A DNA stretch of 64,000 bases from Mycobacterium yunnanensis (GCF_025823185.1 NZ_JACKVK010000011.1:558615-622614), one strand, 5' to 3'; numbered from the stretch's first letter, positions 1 through 8,923 are shown. Notes: generated from the letters alone by a model not told the origin. Numbers and translations are program-made.

Positions 1-854
1 GCCCCCGCGCCCGGATGCGCAACCGGATCATCAGCGCCGTCGCACTGGTGCTGCTGCTGGCCGCGGCGTGGGTGGTCTACACCCGGCTGCAGTCCAAGGG
101 ACAGTTGACCGCGGCCAAGTGGGAACCCTTCCTGACCGGAAACCTCTGGAAGACCTACGTGCTGCCGGGCGTGCAGGGCACGCTGACCGCGGCGGCAGTG
201 TCGATCGTGCTGGCCCTCCTGCTTGGTTTCGCCCTTGGCATCGGACGACTGTCCCACCACGGTGGCATCCGCCGCCCTTGCGCGGTGATCGTCGAATTCT
301 TCCGCGCCGTGCCGGTGCTGATCATGATGATCTTCGCGTACTTCCTCTACGCGACCTACGACGTCTTCCCGTCGAAATACCTGGCGCTGGCCGGTGTCAT
401 CACGGGGTTGACGCTGTACAACGGCGCCGTCATCGCGGAGATCGTCCGCGCCGGGGTCAACGCGCTGCCGCGGGGCCAGTCCGAGGCGGCCGAGGCGCTG
501 GGCTTGAGGTGGGGCCAGGTCATGCGGTCCATCCTGCTGCCGCAGGCGGTCACCTCGATGCTGCCGGTGTTGGTGTCGCAGATGGTCGTGGTACTCAAGG
601 ACACCGCGATCGGCTACCAGATCACCTTCCTCGAGATGGTGCGCCAAGGCACGCAGGTGGGCTCGGCCTACGGCAATTACGTGCCGGCGTTGATCGTCAT
701 CGCCGTCATCATGATCAGCCTCAACTTCGGCCTCGGCGCGTTCGCGACATGGCTGGAAGGCCGGCTACGCCGCTCCAAGCGCGGACCCGAACCGCTGCAC
801 CCCGCACCCGTCACCCAAGGCACCTTCGGTGCGGGTGCCGGCGGGACGATCTGA
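1..854 (+). CDS. gluD: glutamate-type amino-acid ABC transporter permease (5' partial)
   Basis: Inner-membrane permease of a polar amino-acid ABC importer, probably the second permease of a GluABCD glutamate/glutamine system. The frame contains about six hydrophobic segments and the cytoplasmic EAA loop that contacts the ATPase (EAAEALG followed by SILLP). An ATG lies at 15, but the frame is open to the left edge and, as I remember them, homologues carry a short N-terminal extension before this point, so the true start is probably outside the window. The gene ends with a proline-rich hydrophilic tail. The other transporter genes would lie to the left. The family is clear; the glutamate substrate is inferred from the location next to recX in fast-growing mycobacteria. 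Confidence 0.85.
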   Translation, partial: PRARMRNRIISAVALVLLLAAAWVVYTRLQSKGQLTAAKWEPFLTGNLWKTYVLPGVQGTLTAAAVSIVLALLLGFALGIGRLSHHGGIRRPCAVIVEFFRAVPVLIMMIFAYFLYATYDVFPSKYLALAGVITGLTLYNGAVIAEIVRAGVNALPRGQSEAAEALGLRWGQVMRSILLPQAVTSMLPVLVSQMVVVLKDTAIGYQITFLEMVRQGTQVGSAYGNYVPALIVIAVIMISLNFGLGAFATWLEGRLRRSKRGPEPLHPAPVTQGTFGAGAGGTI

Positions 855-864
855 CGCGGCCAAC

Positions 865-1686
865 TCACCGAGTGCCGACCAGCTCGCGGAGCTTCGCCTC
901 CGACGGCGACCCGGCAGGCGCGGTGTACACGATCACCGACAGCCCCGGGTCGGCCGGGAGGTGCATCGTCTCGTAGTTCAGCGTGATGGTCCCGACGGCG
1001 TCGTGGTGGAAGCGCTTCGGTCCGTGGGTGTGCTGGAAGAGGTCGCGCGCCGACCACGCGGCCTCGAAATCCGTTGATCTCGAACGCAGTTCGTCGACCA
1101 GCCGGTTCAGCGTCACGTCAGCGGCATCGCGGCCCGCGGCCACCCGGAGGATCGCCACCATCTGGGCGGCCACGTCTGCCCAGTCGGGGTACACCCGCCG
1201 CGCCGCAGGGTCGAGGAACATCCACCGGACCATGTTGCGCTCGGCAGCGGGCATGGCGGCGAAGTCGTGGATCAGCCGTGCTGCGGCGCCGTTCACGGCC
1301 AGCACTTCCAAGCGCGGACCATGGAGGACCGCCGGCGTCGGATCGAGGGCGGCGACCATGGCGCGGAGTGCCGGCCGGACCCGCGGCATGACTGGTGTCG
1401 TCTCCGTGGGCCTCATCAGGGCCACGAGATGGTTGCGCTCCAAGGGGTCCAGGCGCAGCGCCGTCGACACGGCGTCGAGCACTTGTTCGGACACGTTGGT
1501 CGCCCGGCCCTGTTCGAGGCGGGCGTAGTAGTCAGGGCTCACGCCGGCCAGCTGCGCCAGTTCCTCGCGACGCAAGCCTGCTACCCGCCGGCCGTTGCGC
1601 GTTGCAGAGAGCCCGACCTCGGCAGGCGTCAACCGGGCCCGGCGGGACCGGAGAAACTCGCTGAGTTCGTCCTTGCGGCTGGTCAT
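865..1686 (-). CDS. XRE-family regulator with MmyB-like ligand domain
   Basis: A 273-aa transcription factor. An N-terminal helix-turn-helix of the XRE type spans roughly residues 10-80 (EELAQLAGVSPDYYARLEQGR is split around the recognition helix), followed by an MmyB-type C-terminal domain (about 100-260) that in relatives may bind a small hydrophobic ligand. It is transcribed divergently from a short-chain dehydrogenase with 145 bp between them, the usual layout for a local repressor and its target. The start is set by ATG at 1686, preceded by a GATAAT-type -10, suggesting a leaderless message. The SDR as target is inference. Confidence 0.85.
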   Translation of the reverse strand: MTSRKDELSEFLRSRRARLTPAEVGLSATRNGRRVAGLRREELAQLAGVSPDYYARLEQGRATNVSEQVLDAVSTALRLDPLERNHLVALMRPTETTPVMPRVRPALRAMVAALDPTPAVLHGPRLEVLAVNGAAARLIHDFAAMPAAERNMVRWMFLDPAARRVYPDWADVAAQMVAILRVAAGRDAADVTLNRLVDELRSRSTDFEAAWSARDLFQHTHGPKRFHHDAVGTITLNYETMHLPADPGLSVIVYTAPAGSPSEAKLRELVGTR

Positions 1687-1692
1687 GTCGCC

Positions 1693-1698
1693 ATTATC
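1693..1698 (-). promoter_or_regulatory. putative -10 element of leaderless XRE regulator
   Basis: Read on the minus strand this is GATAAT, six nucleotides before the ATG at 1686. No ribosome-binding site lies between, which fits a leaderless mRNA. An inverted repeat TCTGAC/GTCAGA (about 1735-1767, 22-nt spacer) between the divergent genes could be an operator, but its arms are short. Confidence 0.4.
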
Positions 1699-1831
1699 GC
1701 CGCATCGGCGTCCCGTGGACTTCGAAACTAGTTCTGACAGACCTAGGTTGAGCGGGGCTCGTCAGACGGCGTCGACCGCGCTCGCCCCCGCGTTGTGATC
1801 CGGTGACAGACCGCAACGAAAGGGATTCGAC

Positions 1832-2665
1832 ATGACTGTGTGGTTCATCACCGGGGCGTCACGTGGCTTCGGACTGGAGATCACCCGAGAGGCACTCGGG
1901 CGGGGCCACGGCGTCGTCGCGACGGCACGCAACCCGCAGGCTCTCCTGGACGCCTTTCCGGACGCCGGCGACCGGCTGCTCGCCGTGACCGTGGACGTCG
2001 GCGATCCCGCGCAGGTCGACGCCGCCGTCGATGCTGCCGTCGACCACTTTGGCCGAGTCGACGTTCTGGTCAACAACGCGGGCCGGGGACTGGTCGGCAG
2101 CGTCGAGGAGACCTCCGACGCCGAGATCCGGGCGATCTTCGACGTCAACGTGTTCGGCCTGCTGGCCGTCACCAGGGCGGTGCTGCCGCACATGCGCGCC
2201 CAAGGTTCGGGCCTAGTGGTCAACCTGTCGTCCGTCGGCGGGTTCGTGGCGTGGCCGGGGTGGGGCGTCTACGCCGCAACGAAATTCGCGGTCGAGGCGC
2301 TGTCGGAGGCGATGACCCACGAGCTGGCGCCGCTGGGCATCCGGTCGGTGGCCGTCGAGCCGGGCCCGTTCCGGACCAACTTCCTCGACGGAAGCAGCCT
2401 CGTGTTCACCGAGACCGTCATCGAGGACTACGCCTCGACGTCGGGGGCGGCGCGTTCGTGGGCGACCGACACCAATTACGGCCAGCAGGGCGACCCCGTG
2501 AAGGCCGCGAAGATCATCGTCGACCTGGCCGACCGCGAAGATCTTCCGGAGCGAATTCAGCTGGGGGCCAACGCATTCGACGACGTCGCGGTCAAGTTAA
2601 AGCGGACCGCCCACGACCAGGCGGCGTGGCGGACGGTGAGCCTGTCGGCCGACTTCGACGCCTAG
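1832..2665 (+). CDS. short-chain dehydrogenase/reductase
   Basis: A 277-aa NAD(P)-dependent SDR. The nucleotide-binding glycine motif TGASRGFG is near residues 7-14, the NNAG motif near 85, the catalytic Ser in NLSSVGG and the Tyr/Lys pair in YAATK. The form resembles classical SDRs annotated as SDR family oxidoreductase; the substrate cannot be read from sequence. The start ATG at 1832 follows an AAAGGG ribosome-binding site. It is divergent from the XRE regulator and its last four bases overlap the 3' end of recX, so the two genes converge with no room for a terminator. Confidence 0.9.
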   Translation: MTVWFITGASRGFGLEITREALGRGHGVVATARNPQALLDAFPDAGDRLLAVTVDVGDPAQVDAAVDAAVDHFGRVDVLVNNAGRGLVGSVEETSDAEIRAIFDVNVFGLLAVTRAVLPHMRAQGSGLVVNLSSVGGFVAWPGWGVYAATKFAVEALSEAMTHELAPLGIRSVAVEPGPFRTNFLDGSSLVFTETVIEDYASTSGAARSWATDTNYGQQGDPVKAAKIIVDLADREDLPERIQLGANAFDDVAVKLKRTAHDQAAWRTVSLSADFDA

Positions 2666-3216
2666 ACCCGTCGGCGTTCCCGCTCGCCGGCCAACGCCAC
2701 CTTCACCACGTCGAAAGCCATCGACGAGGCGTACCCCTTGCGGGCCAGCATGCCGACCAACCGCCGGATGACCTTGACGTCGTCGCCGTCGTCGTCGAGC
2801 CGCTCGCGTCGCAACTTGTCGGCGACGAGACGTTCGGCGCGAACCCTCTCGGCGTCGGCGTCGACGTCGGCGAGTGCGTCGGCGATCACGTCGTCGTCCA
2901 CGCCCTTGGTGCGCAATTCGGCAGCCAAGGCGCGCTTGCCCTTTCCGGCGTTGTGATGCCGCGAACGGACCCACTGTTCGGCGAAGTCCTGATCGTCGAC
3001 CAGTCCCACCGTCGCCAATCGGTCGAGCACCCGCTCACTGACGTCGTCGGGGTAACCCCGCTTGGTCAGTCGCTCGGCGAGCTCGGCCCGGGTGCGGGCC
3101 CGCACGGTGAGCAGACGCAGGCACAGGTTGCGGGCCTGCTCCTCGCGTTCGCGGGGATCCTGCGTCTGCTCCTCGTCCGACTCAGAAGTCGACTGGGGCG
3201 GGAAGTGCGTCGACAT
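2662..3216 (-). CDS. recX: RecA regulatory protein RecX
   Basis: A 184-aa helical protein that binds RecA filaments and restrains RecA activity during recombination and SOS. The core shows the RecX three-helix repeats ([19 protein letters not shown], then [14 protein letters not shown]) preceded by an acidic, disordered N-terminus of about 25 residues. Its ATG at 3216 lies 35 nt inside the 3' end of recA, the same overlapping arrangement known from other mycobacteria, so recX is translated from the recA message and should be co-induced by DNA damage. Confidence 0.95.
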   Translation of the reverse strand: MSTHFPPQSTSESDEEQTQDPREREEQARNLCLRLLTVRARTRAELAERLTKRGYPDDVSERVLDRLATVGLVDDQDFAEQWVRSRHHNAGKGKRALAAELRTKGVDDDVIADALADVDADAERVRAERLVADKLRRERLDDDGDDVKVIRRLVGMLARKGYASSMAFDVVKVALAGERERRRV

Positions 3217-4234
3217 TGCTGGCGTCGTCGGTCAGCACGGCACCGATGCCGAGCTTCTCCTTGATCTTCTTCTCGATCTCGGCGGCCACTTCGGGGTTCT
3301 GGAGCAGGAAGTTGCGCGCATTCTCCTTGCCCTGCCCCAGTTGCTCACCCTCGTAGGTGAACCAGGAGCCGGACTTGCGCACGAAGCCGTGCTCGACGCC
3401 CATGTCGATGAGCGAGCCCTCCTTGGAGATGCCCCTGCCGTAGAGGATGTCGAACTCGGCCTGCTTGAACGGCGGCGCCATCTTGTTCTTGACGATCTTG
3501 CAGCGCGTGCGGTTGCCGACCGCGTCGGTGCCGTCCTTGAGCGTCTCGATCCGGCGCACGTCCAGGCGGACCGAGGCATAGAACTTCAATGCCTTGCCAC
3601 CCGTGGTGGTTTCGGGTGAGCCGAACATCACGCCGATCTTCTCGCGCAGCTGGTTGATGAAGATCGCGGTGGTGCCCGAGTTGTTCAGTGCGCCGGTGAT
3701 CTTGCGGAGCGCCTGACTCATCAACCGGGCCTGTAGGCCGACGTGGCTGTCACCCATCTCGCCCTCGATCTCGGCGCGCGGCACCAGAGCGGCCACGGAG
3801 TCGATGACCAGGATGTCCAGCGCACCGGAGCGGATCAGCATGTCGGCGATCTCGAGGGCCTGCTCACCGGTGTCCGGCTGGCTGACCAACAGCGAATCGG
3901 TGTCGACGCCAAGCTTCTTGGCGTATTCGGGATCGAGCGCATGCTCGGCGTCGATGAAGGCGGCGATACCGCCTGCCGCCTGGGCGTTGGCCACCGCGTG
4001 CAACGCGACGGTGGTCTTACCCGAGGACTCCGGGCCGTAGATCTCGATGATCCGGCCGCGTGGCAGACCGCCGATACCCAGGGCGACGTCCAAGGCGATG
4101 GACCCGGTGGGGATGACCGAAATCGGCTGGCGAGTCTCCTCGCCCAGGCGCATGACCGAGCCCTTGCCGTGACTCTTCTCGATTTGCGCGAGGGCCAGTT
4201 CGAGGGCCTTCTCGCGATCTGGGGCTTGGGGCAT
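3182..4234 (-). CDS. recA: recombinase RecA (intein-free)
   Basis: Central recombinase: forms ATP-dependent filaments on single-stranded DNA, catalyses strand exchange and stimulates LexA self-cleavage. The protein is 350 aa with Walker A GPESSGKT at residues 67-74, the MAW-type [10 protein letters not shown] lead-in and a typical acidic C-terminus. Unlike M. tuberculosis RecA there is no intein; the protein is continuous and of usual length. ATG at 4234 is preceded by a GGAG ribosome-binding site. It is first in an operon with recX. A PafBC-type promoter and a LexA box lie in the 167-bp upstream region. Confidence 0.98.
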   Translation of the reverse strand: MPQAPDREKALELALAQIEKSHGKGSVMRLGEETRQPISVIPTGSIALDVALGIGGLPRGRIIEIYGPESSGKTTVALHAVANAQAAGGIAAFIDAEHALDPEYAKKLGVDTDSLLVSQPDTGEQALEIADMLIRSGALDILVIDSVAALVPRAEIEGEMGDSHVGLQARLMSQALRKITGALNNSGTTAIFINQLREKIGVMFGSPETTTGGKALKFYASVRLDVRRIETLKDGTDAVGNRTRCKIVKNKMAPPFKQAEFDILYGRGISKEGSLIDMGVEHGFVRKSGSWFTYEGEQLGQGKENARNFLLQNPEVAAEIEKKIKEKLGIGAVLTDDASNVDALPAPVDF

Positions 4235-4285
4235 GGTGCTCTCCGTCCTGATGAGTTCTCGATCGGTTCCGATCGGTTGGCCGTG

Positions 4286-4308
4286 ACGTTAGAGGAGACC
4301 TCCGACAA
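4286..4308 (-). promoter_or_regulatory. RecA-NDp (PafBC-type) DNA-damage promoter of recA
   Basis: On the minus strand TTGTCGGAG is followed after exactly 8 nt by TAACGT. This fits the mycobacterial LexA-independent DNA-damage promoter motif TTGTCRGTG-N8-TANNNT with a single mismatch. Its position, about 50 nt before the recA start, matches the downstream recA promoter known in mycobacteria, which responds to PafBC. Confidence 0.8.
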
Positions 4309-4347
4309 GCCCCGACACGTTGGTCCGTCGAACAGAACCCACACTAG

Positions 4348-4363
4348 ACGAACACGTGTTCGA
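4348..4363 (-). promoter_or_regulatory. LexA SOS box of recA
   Basis: The sequence CGAAC-ACGT-GTTCG is a perfect 14-bp palindrome and matches the mycobacterial SOS box TCGAAC-N4-GTTCGA in all but the outermost left base. It sits upstream of the PafBC-type promoter, so recA-recX should have two damage-inducible promoters. Confidence 0.85.
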
Positions 4364-4401
4364 TACAAGTGGACACGCCGGGAACGTCGGCAGCTATCGG
4401 T

Positions 4402-4596
4402 TCACCATTGGTCGCGGGGCACGTCGAAGTCGGCGCACAACGCCCGCCAGACCTCGCGCGGGTCGACGCCCTCCTCGATGGCCTGCTCGGCGGTCCGGCC
4501 GCCGACGCCACTGAGGACGTGGTCGACGAGCAGCGAGGCGCCTCGCACGGGGCCGAACTGTCCGTCGACCAACTCGTGGAATTCCGTCAACCGCAC
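4402..4596 (-). CDS. DUF3046 small protein (Rv2738c-like)
   Basis: A small protein of about 64 aa beginning VRLTEFHELVDGQFG and ending FDVPRDQW, the profile of DUF3046 proteins encoded immediately upstream of recA in mycobacteria. Translation is placed at the GTG at 4596 because family members start with (M/V)RLTEF; the frame is open further upstream but that part overlaps the neighbour and has no family likeness. Function unknown. Its start lies 10 nt after the stop of the glycosyltransferase, so the two are probably one transcript that runs towards recA. Confidence 0.8.
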   Translation of the reverse strand: MRLTEFHELVDGQFGPVRGASLLVDHVLSGVGGRTAEQAIEEGVDPREVWRALCADFDVPRDQW

Positions 4597-4606
4597 GTCC
4601 ACCAAC

Positions 4607-5839
4607 CTACCGAGACCGCTGCAGCGCGTCATGGCACACCCGTACCGGATCGGCGACGGCCATGACGCTCGCTCCGGCCTGCCGCGCACGTTCGCGGTAG
4701 TTCGGCGCGGACAGCACCCCGTCGACGGCAGCTGTCAACGCACCGGCGGTCAGGGGCCGAACGAGCCGGCCACTACCTTGGCGCACAACGCGATTGGCGA
4801 TTTCCCACTGGTCTCCCCCGCCCGGCACCAGCACCATCGGCACACCTGCCAGCATCGCCTTGGCCACCAGACCGTGCCCGCCACCGCAGATCACCACGTC
4901 GGCCCGGGACAGCAGATCGTCCTGACGGCCGAGGCCCACCACGGCCCACGGCGGCACCCTGGCCTCCATGCCCCCCACACATCCCCCGTCGCTTCGCTCG
5001 CCCCCCACACATCCCCCGTCGCTTCGCTCGCCCCCCAGGCGCGAGACGACCACCCGAGCACCGGCAGGCACCGTGCGCCCCGGCGTCAACGCCTCCAGGG
5101 CCAGCTCGGCGAGGCCGTGGGTACCCGTCACCGCCGTCGACGGGGCGACGACGATCACCGGCCCGGTGCCCTCGGGAATCTCCAGGACCGTCGTCGTCGG
5201 CTCGAAGTGCAGGGGTCCCACCACGACGGCCTCGGCGGGCCAGTCTGGACGCGGCACCTCCAGCGCCGGCAGCGTGGCGATGAGGCGACGCACCGGTCCG
5301 GGGTCCGCGGCAGGCAGACCGATCTCGACCCGCGCAGCGGAGCGTTGCCGCAGCCCCATGCGCCACGACCGGGCCGTCAACGCGCGCATCACCGCGTCCC
5401 GCAGACCGCCTCGCAGGCCAACCCCCGGCGCCAACCCGGAGCCCAGCGGCGGGAGGCCCCGCGACGGCCGGTACAGCGGGTGTGGGTTGAGCTCCACCCA
5501 CGGCAAACCCAGCATCTCGGCGGCCATTCCGCCGCAGGAGGTGATGACGTCGGACACCACGAGGTCGAGGTCCAGGTCGGCCAGGGCGCGTCGGTTGAGC
5601 ACGGCCATCCGCGCCGCCCGGCGATGCAGCTTGGCACCGGAGTCCCCGTCGTCGTCACCGTCGACGGGATCCAGCCCGGCCAACAGCGTGGCCGCCACGC
5701 CCCGGTCTCGAGCCAGGTCCAACCACTGGGCACCGGTCAGCAGGGTCGGCTCGTCCCCTGCGGCCAGCAACTTCAGGCACAGTGCGATGGCGGGAAAGGC
5801 GTGTCCAGGGTCCGGTCCGGCCACCACCGCCACTCGCAT
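4607..5839 (-). CDS. UGT-like glycosyltransferase (Rv2739c-like)
   Basis: A 410-aa GT-B fold glycosyltransferase of the UDP-glycosyltransferase/MGT type. The N-terminus (MRVAVVAGPDPGHAFPAI) is the acceptor-side Rossmann half; the C-terminal half has the donor-binding signature GGGHGLVAKAM...GVPMVLVP...DQWEIA. Acceptor unknown. The start is ATG 5839, 41 bp from divergent ephG; the open frame upstream overlaps the ephG promoter. An in-frame tandem repeat (two copies of 30 bp) adds a duplicated Gly/Cys-rich decapeptide GGERSDGGCV between the two domains, probably a surface loop. Confidence 0.85.
   Translation of the reverse strand: MRVAVVAGPDPGHAFPAIALCLKLLAAGDEPTLLTGAQWLDLARDRGVAATLLAGLDPVDGDDDGDSGAKLHRRAARMAVLNRRALADLDLDLVVSDVITSCGGMAAEMLGLPWVELNPHPLYRPSRGLPPLGSGLAPGVGLRGGLRDAVMRALTARSWRMGLRQRSAARVEIGLPAADPGPVRRLIATLPALEVPRPDWPAEAVVVGPLHFEPTTTVLEIPEGTGPVIVVAPSTAVTGTHGLAELALEALTPGRTVPAGARVVVSRLGGERSDGGCVGGERSDGGCVGGMEARVPPWAVVGLGRQDDLLSRADVVICGGGHGLVAKAMLAGVPMVLVPGGGDQWEIANRVVRQGSGRLVRPLTAGALTAAVDGVLSAPNYRERARQAGASVMAVADPVRVCHDALQRSR
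4971..5030. repeat. two perfect 30-bp tandem copies inside a coding region
   Basis: Positions 4971-5000 and 5001-5030 are identical, and the first seven bases recur a third time at 5031-5037. The unit is C-rich with an internal GCTTCGCTCG. Being a multiple of three it inserts ten residues per copy without breaking the frame of the glycosyltransferase. Confidence 0.95.
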
Positions 5840-5868
5840 CGCCCTACCCTGCCACAGCACGAGCCGAC

Positions 5869-5874
5869 TACCCT
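5869..5874 (+). promoter_or_regulatory. putative -10 of leaderless ephG
   Basis: TACCCT ends six nucleotides before the ephG ATG at 5881, the spacing expected when transcription starts at or beside the start codon. No Shine-Dalgarno sequence is present. Confidence 0.45.
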
Positions 5875-5880
5875 GAGCCC

Positions 5881-6321
5881 ATGACAGACCAGAATTCAGT
5901 CGTCGCGAGCACCGCCAACGCCAGTACCGTCGAGGCGTTCCTGTTCGCACTCAGGGACGAGGACTTCGACGCCGCCGACACGCTGCTGGCCGACGACCTG
6001 GTCTACGAGAACGTCGGCCTGCCGACCATTCGGGGTCGCGCCCGGGCGATGAAGCTGTTTCGTTCCATGGAGGGCCGCGCACGTTTCGACGTCGCGTTCC
6101 ATCGCAACGTCGGCGACGGTTCGACGGTCCTGAACGAGCGCACCGACGCACTCATCTTCGGCCCGATACGCCTGCAGTTCTGGGTGTGCGGCGTCTTCGA
6201 GGTGCACGACGGCCGAATCACGCTGTGGCGCGACTACTTCGACACCCTCGACATGATCAAGGCGACGGTGCGTGGCATCGCCGGAGCCGCGGTGCCCGCC
6301 CTGCGGCCCCGGTTCCGGTGA
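5881..6321 (+). CDS. ephG: limonene-epoxide-hydrolase-type epoxide hydrolase EphG
   Basis: A 146-aa SnoaL-like/LEH-family protein matching Rv2740 in place and size. LEH enzymes hydrolyse epoxides directly with an Asp-Arg-Asp triad; the pieces are visible as Arg and Asp in NERTDALIF and the second Asp in WRDYFD. The M. tuberculosis relative acts on bulky lipid or sterol-like epoxides. ATG 5881 is chosen because the upstream frame runs through the divergent glycosyltransferase promoter. The stop overlaps the GTG of the next membrane-protein gene (GTGA), so the two are coupled. Confidence 0.88.
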   Translation: MTDQNSVVASTANASTVEAFLFALRDEDFDAADTLLADDLVYENVGLPTIRGRARAMKLFRSMEGRARFDVAFHRNVGDGSTVLNERTDALIFGPIRLQFWVCGVFEVHDGRITLWRDYFDTLDMIKATVRGIAGAAVPALRPRFR

Positions 6322-6734
6322 CCTCGCCGGCCGGGCGCAGCACGCCCAACCTCCTGCAGTACGTCGGCTACTGCTACGGCAGGCGCCTGCCGTCGTCGAT
6401 GCGTCAGTGGGTCGCCGATGATCTCGCCGGTCCAGGCGCGACGCGGCGCATGATGGTCCGGATGTTCATCCCGGCGGTGCTGATCCTGACGCCGTTCTGG
6501 ATCGTGCCGATGTCGTTGTACCTGCACCTGTCGACGACGTTGCCGATCCTGATCCCGTTCGTCTTCTTCTCCCACGCGTTGAACAAGGTGTGGCGCCGCC
6601 ACATGCTCCGCAAGCACGGTCTCGACACCAGCCTGGTGGATTACCGGAACCGTCAGCGCGACGCCCACATCCACGACGCGTATGCCGAGAAGTACGGGCC
6701 CCGGTCGGGACCGCCGAGCAGCAGCGCGGTCTGA
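6318..6734 (+). CDS. DUF5313 small membrane protein
   Basis: A 138-aa protein with two closely spaced hydrophobic segments (around residues 47-85: MFIPAVLILTPFWIVPM and a second one before SHALNKVWRRH), a conserved N-terminus PNLLQYVGYCYGRRLP and a basic C-terminal tail. This is the pattern of mycobacterial DUF5313 proteins, which have no known function. Translation starts at the GTG at 6318 overlapping the ephG stop. Its 3' end is only 3 bp from the convergent pspM stop. Confidence 0.8.
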   Translation: MTSPAGRSTPNLLQYVGYCYGRRLPSSMRQWVADDLAGPGATRRMMVRMFIPAVLILTPFWIVPMSLYLHLSTTLPILIPFVFFSHALNKVWRRHMLRKHGLDTSLVDYRNRQRDAHIHDAYAEKYGPRSGPPSSSAV

Positions 6735-6737
6735 CCT

Positions 6738-7547
6738 TCAGGCGCCGCGTAGGTGACCGAGCTCGTCGAAGGCCTGCGCCCAGCCGGCGAGCCGGTCCGT
6801 CGCGTGGCCGAGCTCGTGGCGTTGACGCTGCGCCGACATTGCCGAGGTCGACATCGAACCGGAATTGGCCGCCGAGACCAATCGCGCTGCCGCCTCGACC
6901 ATTTCGTCGTACTGCCGCGCGCCGCCCTCGAGCTGGGCGGCGAATGCGCGAATCGTCGGGGTCAGGTGCACGCGGGACTGGGGTGCGGCGTTGGCGGCCT
7001 TCTCCATCGACACCACCTCGTTGGCCGTCGCCGTCATCGTCGCCGCGGTCTGGTTGGCGACGGCGGCGACCTCGCGCAGTTCGTCGGCCGGCAGCATCCG
7101 GCCGCGTTCCATCACACCTAGCAGCGAGAACAGCCCTCGCTCAGCCGAATTGAGCGCGGCCAGGGGTTGGCGTGCCGCCGAGCCCCACGGCGGCAACCGG
7201 CGCACCCGACGTTCGGGGGGCAGCGGCGACCGCTTGAGCCACCGGTACCGCAGACCCGCCAGGGTGGCCAGGAACGCGGCGCCGACGGCGATGGAGGCGG
7301 GGATCGGGAGCACCCAGGCCGGGATGACGTCCCAGGACGCGAGCACCCCGGTCACGGCGATCCACAGGACCGTGGAGAAGGTGAGGAAGACCGCAGTCCA
7401 CAGCGCCCACTTGCGCTTGCGCAACAGCTTGGCCCGTGGGTCGGCGACTAGGCCCAATCGCTGCGCCACGACGTCGGACAACTCCGCTGCGGTGTCGGCG
7501 CCACGCTGAGCCAGCGTGCGCCACCCGTCGACCCGTCCGGCTGCCAT
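6738..7547 (-). CDS. pspM: phage-shock envelope-stress membrane protein PspM (Rv2743c-like)
   Basis: A 269-aa membrane protein, third gene of the clgR-pspA-pspM unit. Residues about 48-70 and 76-98 form two transmembrane helices separated by a short loop; the rest is hydrophilic and helical. In M. tuberculosis the corresponding protein anchors PspA-ClgR signalling at the membrane. The fourth M. tuberculosis gene (Rv2742c, pspN) has no counterpart here: the next gene downstream is the convergent DUF5313 gene. Confidence 0.8.
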   Translation of the reverse strand: MAAGRVDGWRTLAQRGADTAAELSDVVAQRLGLVADPRAKLLRKRKWALWTAVFLTFSTVLWIAVTGVLASWDVIPAWVLPIPASIAVGAAFLATLAGLRYRWLKRSPLPPERRVRRLPPWGSAARQPLAALNSAERGLFSLLGVMERGRMLPADELREVAAVANQTAATMTATANEVVSMEKAANAAPQSRVHLTPTIRAFAAQLEGGARQYDEMVEAAARLVSAANSGSMSTSAMSAQRQRHELGHATDRLAGWAQAFDELGHLRGA

Positions 7548-7567
7548 GGCCCACCTACCTTCGAGAA

Positions 7568-8380
7568 CTATTGCGAGAGAGGATTTTCCGGCGTGGCCGC
7601 CGGCGGGTTGGTCGCAGGTGCCGCGGGCGTCGAGGTGCCGTCACCGGCGGGCAGCGCGTCACCGCGCATCGACGCACGGATCTGCTCGAGCCGGGAGTGT
7701 CCGGCCATCTGCACACTGGCCTGCTGGATCTCCATCATGCGTCCCTGCACGGAATTCTGCGCCAGCTCGGCCGAGCCCATGGCATTGGCGTAGCGACGTT
7801 CGATCTTGTCGCGGACCTCGTCGAGGCTGGGCGTGCTGCCCGGCGCGGCGATCTCGCTCATCGACTGCAGCGACGCACTGACCTGTTCCTGCATCTTGGC
7901 CTGCTCGAGCTGGCTCAGCAGCTTGCTGCGCTCGGCGATCTTCTGCTGGAGCACCATGGCGTTCTGCTCGACGGCCTTCTTGGCCTGCCCGGCCGCCTGC
8001 AGCGCCTGGTCGTGCAGCGTCTTGAGATCTTCGACACTCTGCTCGGCGGTGACGAGCTGGGCGGCGAACGCCTCGGCGGCGTTGTTGTACTCGGTGGCCT
8101 TGGCGGCGTCACCCGACGTCGCGGCCTGATCGGCCAGGGTCAGGGCCTGACGCACGTTGACCTGCAGCTTCTCGATGTCGGCGAGCTGGCGGTTGAGGCG
8201 CATCTCGAGCTGACGCTGGTTGCCGATCACCGAGGCGGCCTGCTGAGTCAGGCCTTGGTGCTGGCGCTGCGCCTCCTCGATGGCCTGCTGGATCTGCACC
8301 TTGGGGTCGGCGTATTCGTCGACCTTGGAGCTGAACAGCGCCATGAGGTACTTCCACGCCTTGCTGAACGGGTTGGCCAT
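7568..8380 (-). CDS. pspA: phage shock protein A / IM30 family (35-kDa antigen)
   Basis: A 270-aa PspA/IM30/Vipp1 protein. It begins [26 protein letters not shown], the amphipathic membrane-binding helix, and continues as long coiled coil (about residues 25-220) before a Pro/Ala-rich tail [15 protein letters not shown]. PspA oligomers bind and stabilise a stressed inner membrane; in mycobacteria PspA also sequesters the activator ClgR. It lies 147 bp after clgR, leaving room for a separate control site, and 20 bp before pspM. Confidence 0.95.
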   Translation of the reverse strand: MANPFSKAWKYLMALFSSKVDEYADPKVQIQQAIEEAQRQHQGLTQQAASVIGNQRQLEMRLNRQLADIEKLQVNVRQALTLADQAATSGDAAKATEYNNAAEAFAAQLVTAEQSVEDLKTLHDQALQAAGQAKKAVEQNAMVLQQKIAERSKLLSQLEQAKMQEQVSASLQSMSEIAAPGSTPSLDEVRDKIERRYANAMGSAELAQNSVQGRMMEIQQASVQMAGHSRLEQIRASMRGDALPAGDGTSTPAAPATNPPAATPENPLSQ

Positions 8381-8450
8381 CTGTGCGTTCCGCCTTCGTG
8401 TTGGAGTGAGTCCAGTGTGCCCGTCGCGCGGCTCACCGACATTCGTACGA

Positions 8451-8467
8451 GTTCGCTGTATGCCAAC
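8451..8467 (-). promoter_or_regulatory. candidate ClgR operator upstream of pspA
   Basis: GTTCGC-N5-GCCAAC is a near-perfect dyad resembling the actinobacterial ClgR site, whose core is CGC-N5-GCG flanked by A/T bases; one base of the right core differs. It lies 71 nt before the pspA ATG, in the clgR-pspA gap, where ClgR activation of pspA would be expected. Confidence 0.35.
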
Positions 8468-8527
8468 TTATCGGTTGAGCTCGGATCGCCACACCCCTGC
8501 GCGCGTTTCCGGCGGACGGGTGGGCCC

Positions 8528-8863
8528 TCAGGCCACCGCCATCGACACGGCCTGGGGAATGACGACCCGCGTCGAGTAGTCGATGGTGGCGCCGCTGGCC
8601 GTGGCGACCGGACGGGCGGCGGTCTTCTCCTGCCGCTGCATGGTCTCGCCCGCGTCGGTCAACACGCGTGACAACGGCACCTCCAGGGCACCGCAGATGG
8701 CGCTGAGCAGCTCGCTGGAGGCTTCCTTGCGGCCGCGCTCCACCTCGGACAGGTAGCCGAGGCTGACTCGGGCGTCGTCGGACACTTCTCGGAGCGTCCG
8801 CCCTTGCGAGAGCCGGGCTTGACGCAGCACGTCGCCGATCACTTCGCGAAGCAATGTCGTCAT
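8528..8863 (-). CDS. clgR: transcriptional activator ClgR
   Basis: A 111-aa XRE-type activator of proteolysis (clpP1P2, clpC) and psp genes under envelope stress. The HTH is in residues about 15-65 ([29 protein letters not shown] is divided across helices 2-3). ClgR is normally degraded by ClpP through small non-polar C-terminal residues; this copy ends SMAVA, compatible with that. ATG 8863 follows a GAGGAG ribosome-binding site. A SigE-type promoter precedes it. Confidence 0.93.
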   Translation of the reverse strand: MTTLLREVIGDVLRQARLSQGRTLREVSDDARVSLGYLSEVERGRKEASSELLSAICGALEVPLSRVLTDAGETMQRQEKTAARPVATASGATIDYSTRVVIPQAVSMAVA

Positions 8864-8923
8864 CGCGGTCTCCTCACAACGAAGGACGTGGTTACAGATC
8901 TTTGAGCTTTCACTATCAGGTTG

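Noticed and set aside
3743-5884. A 713-codon plus-strand frame opposite recA and the glycosyltransferase
   Set aside because: Antisense to recA, DUF3046 and a glycosyltransferase with intact motifs, and it crosses the recA promoter.
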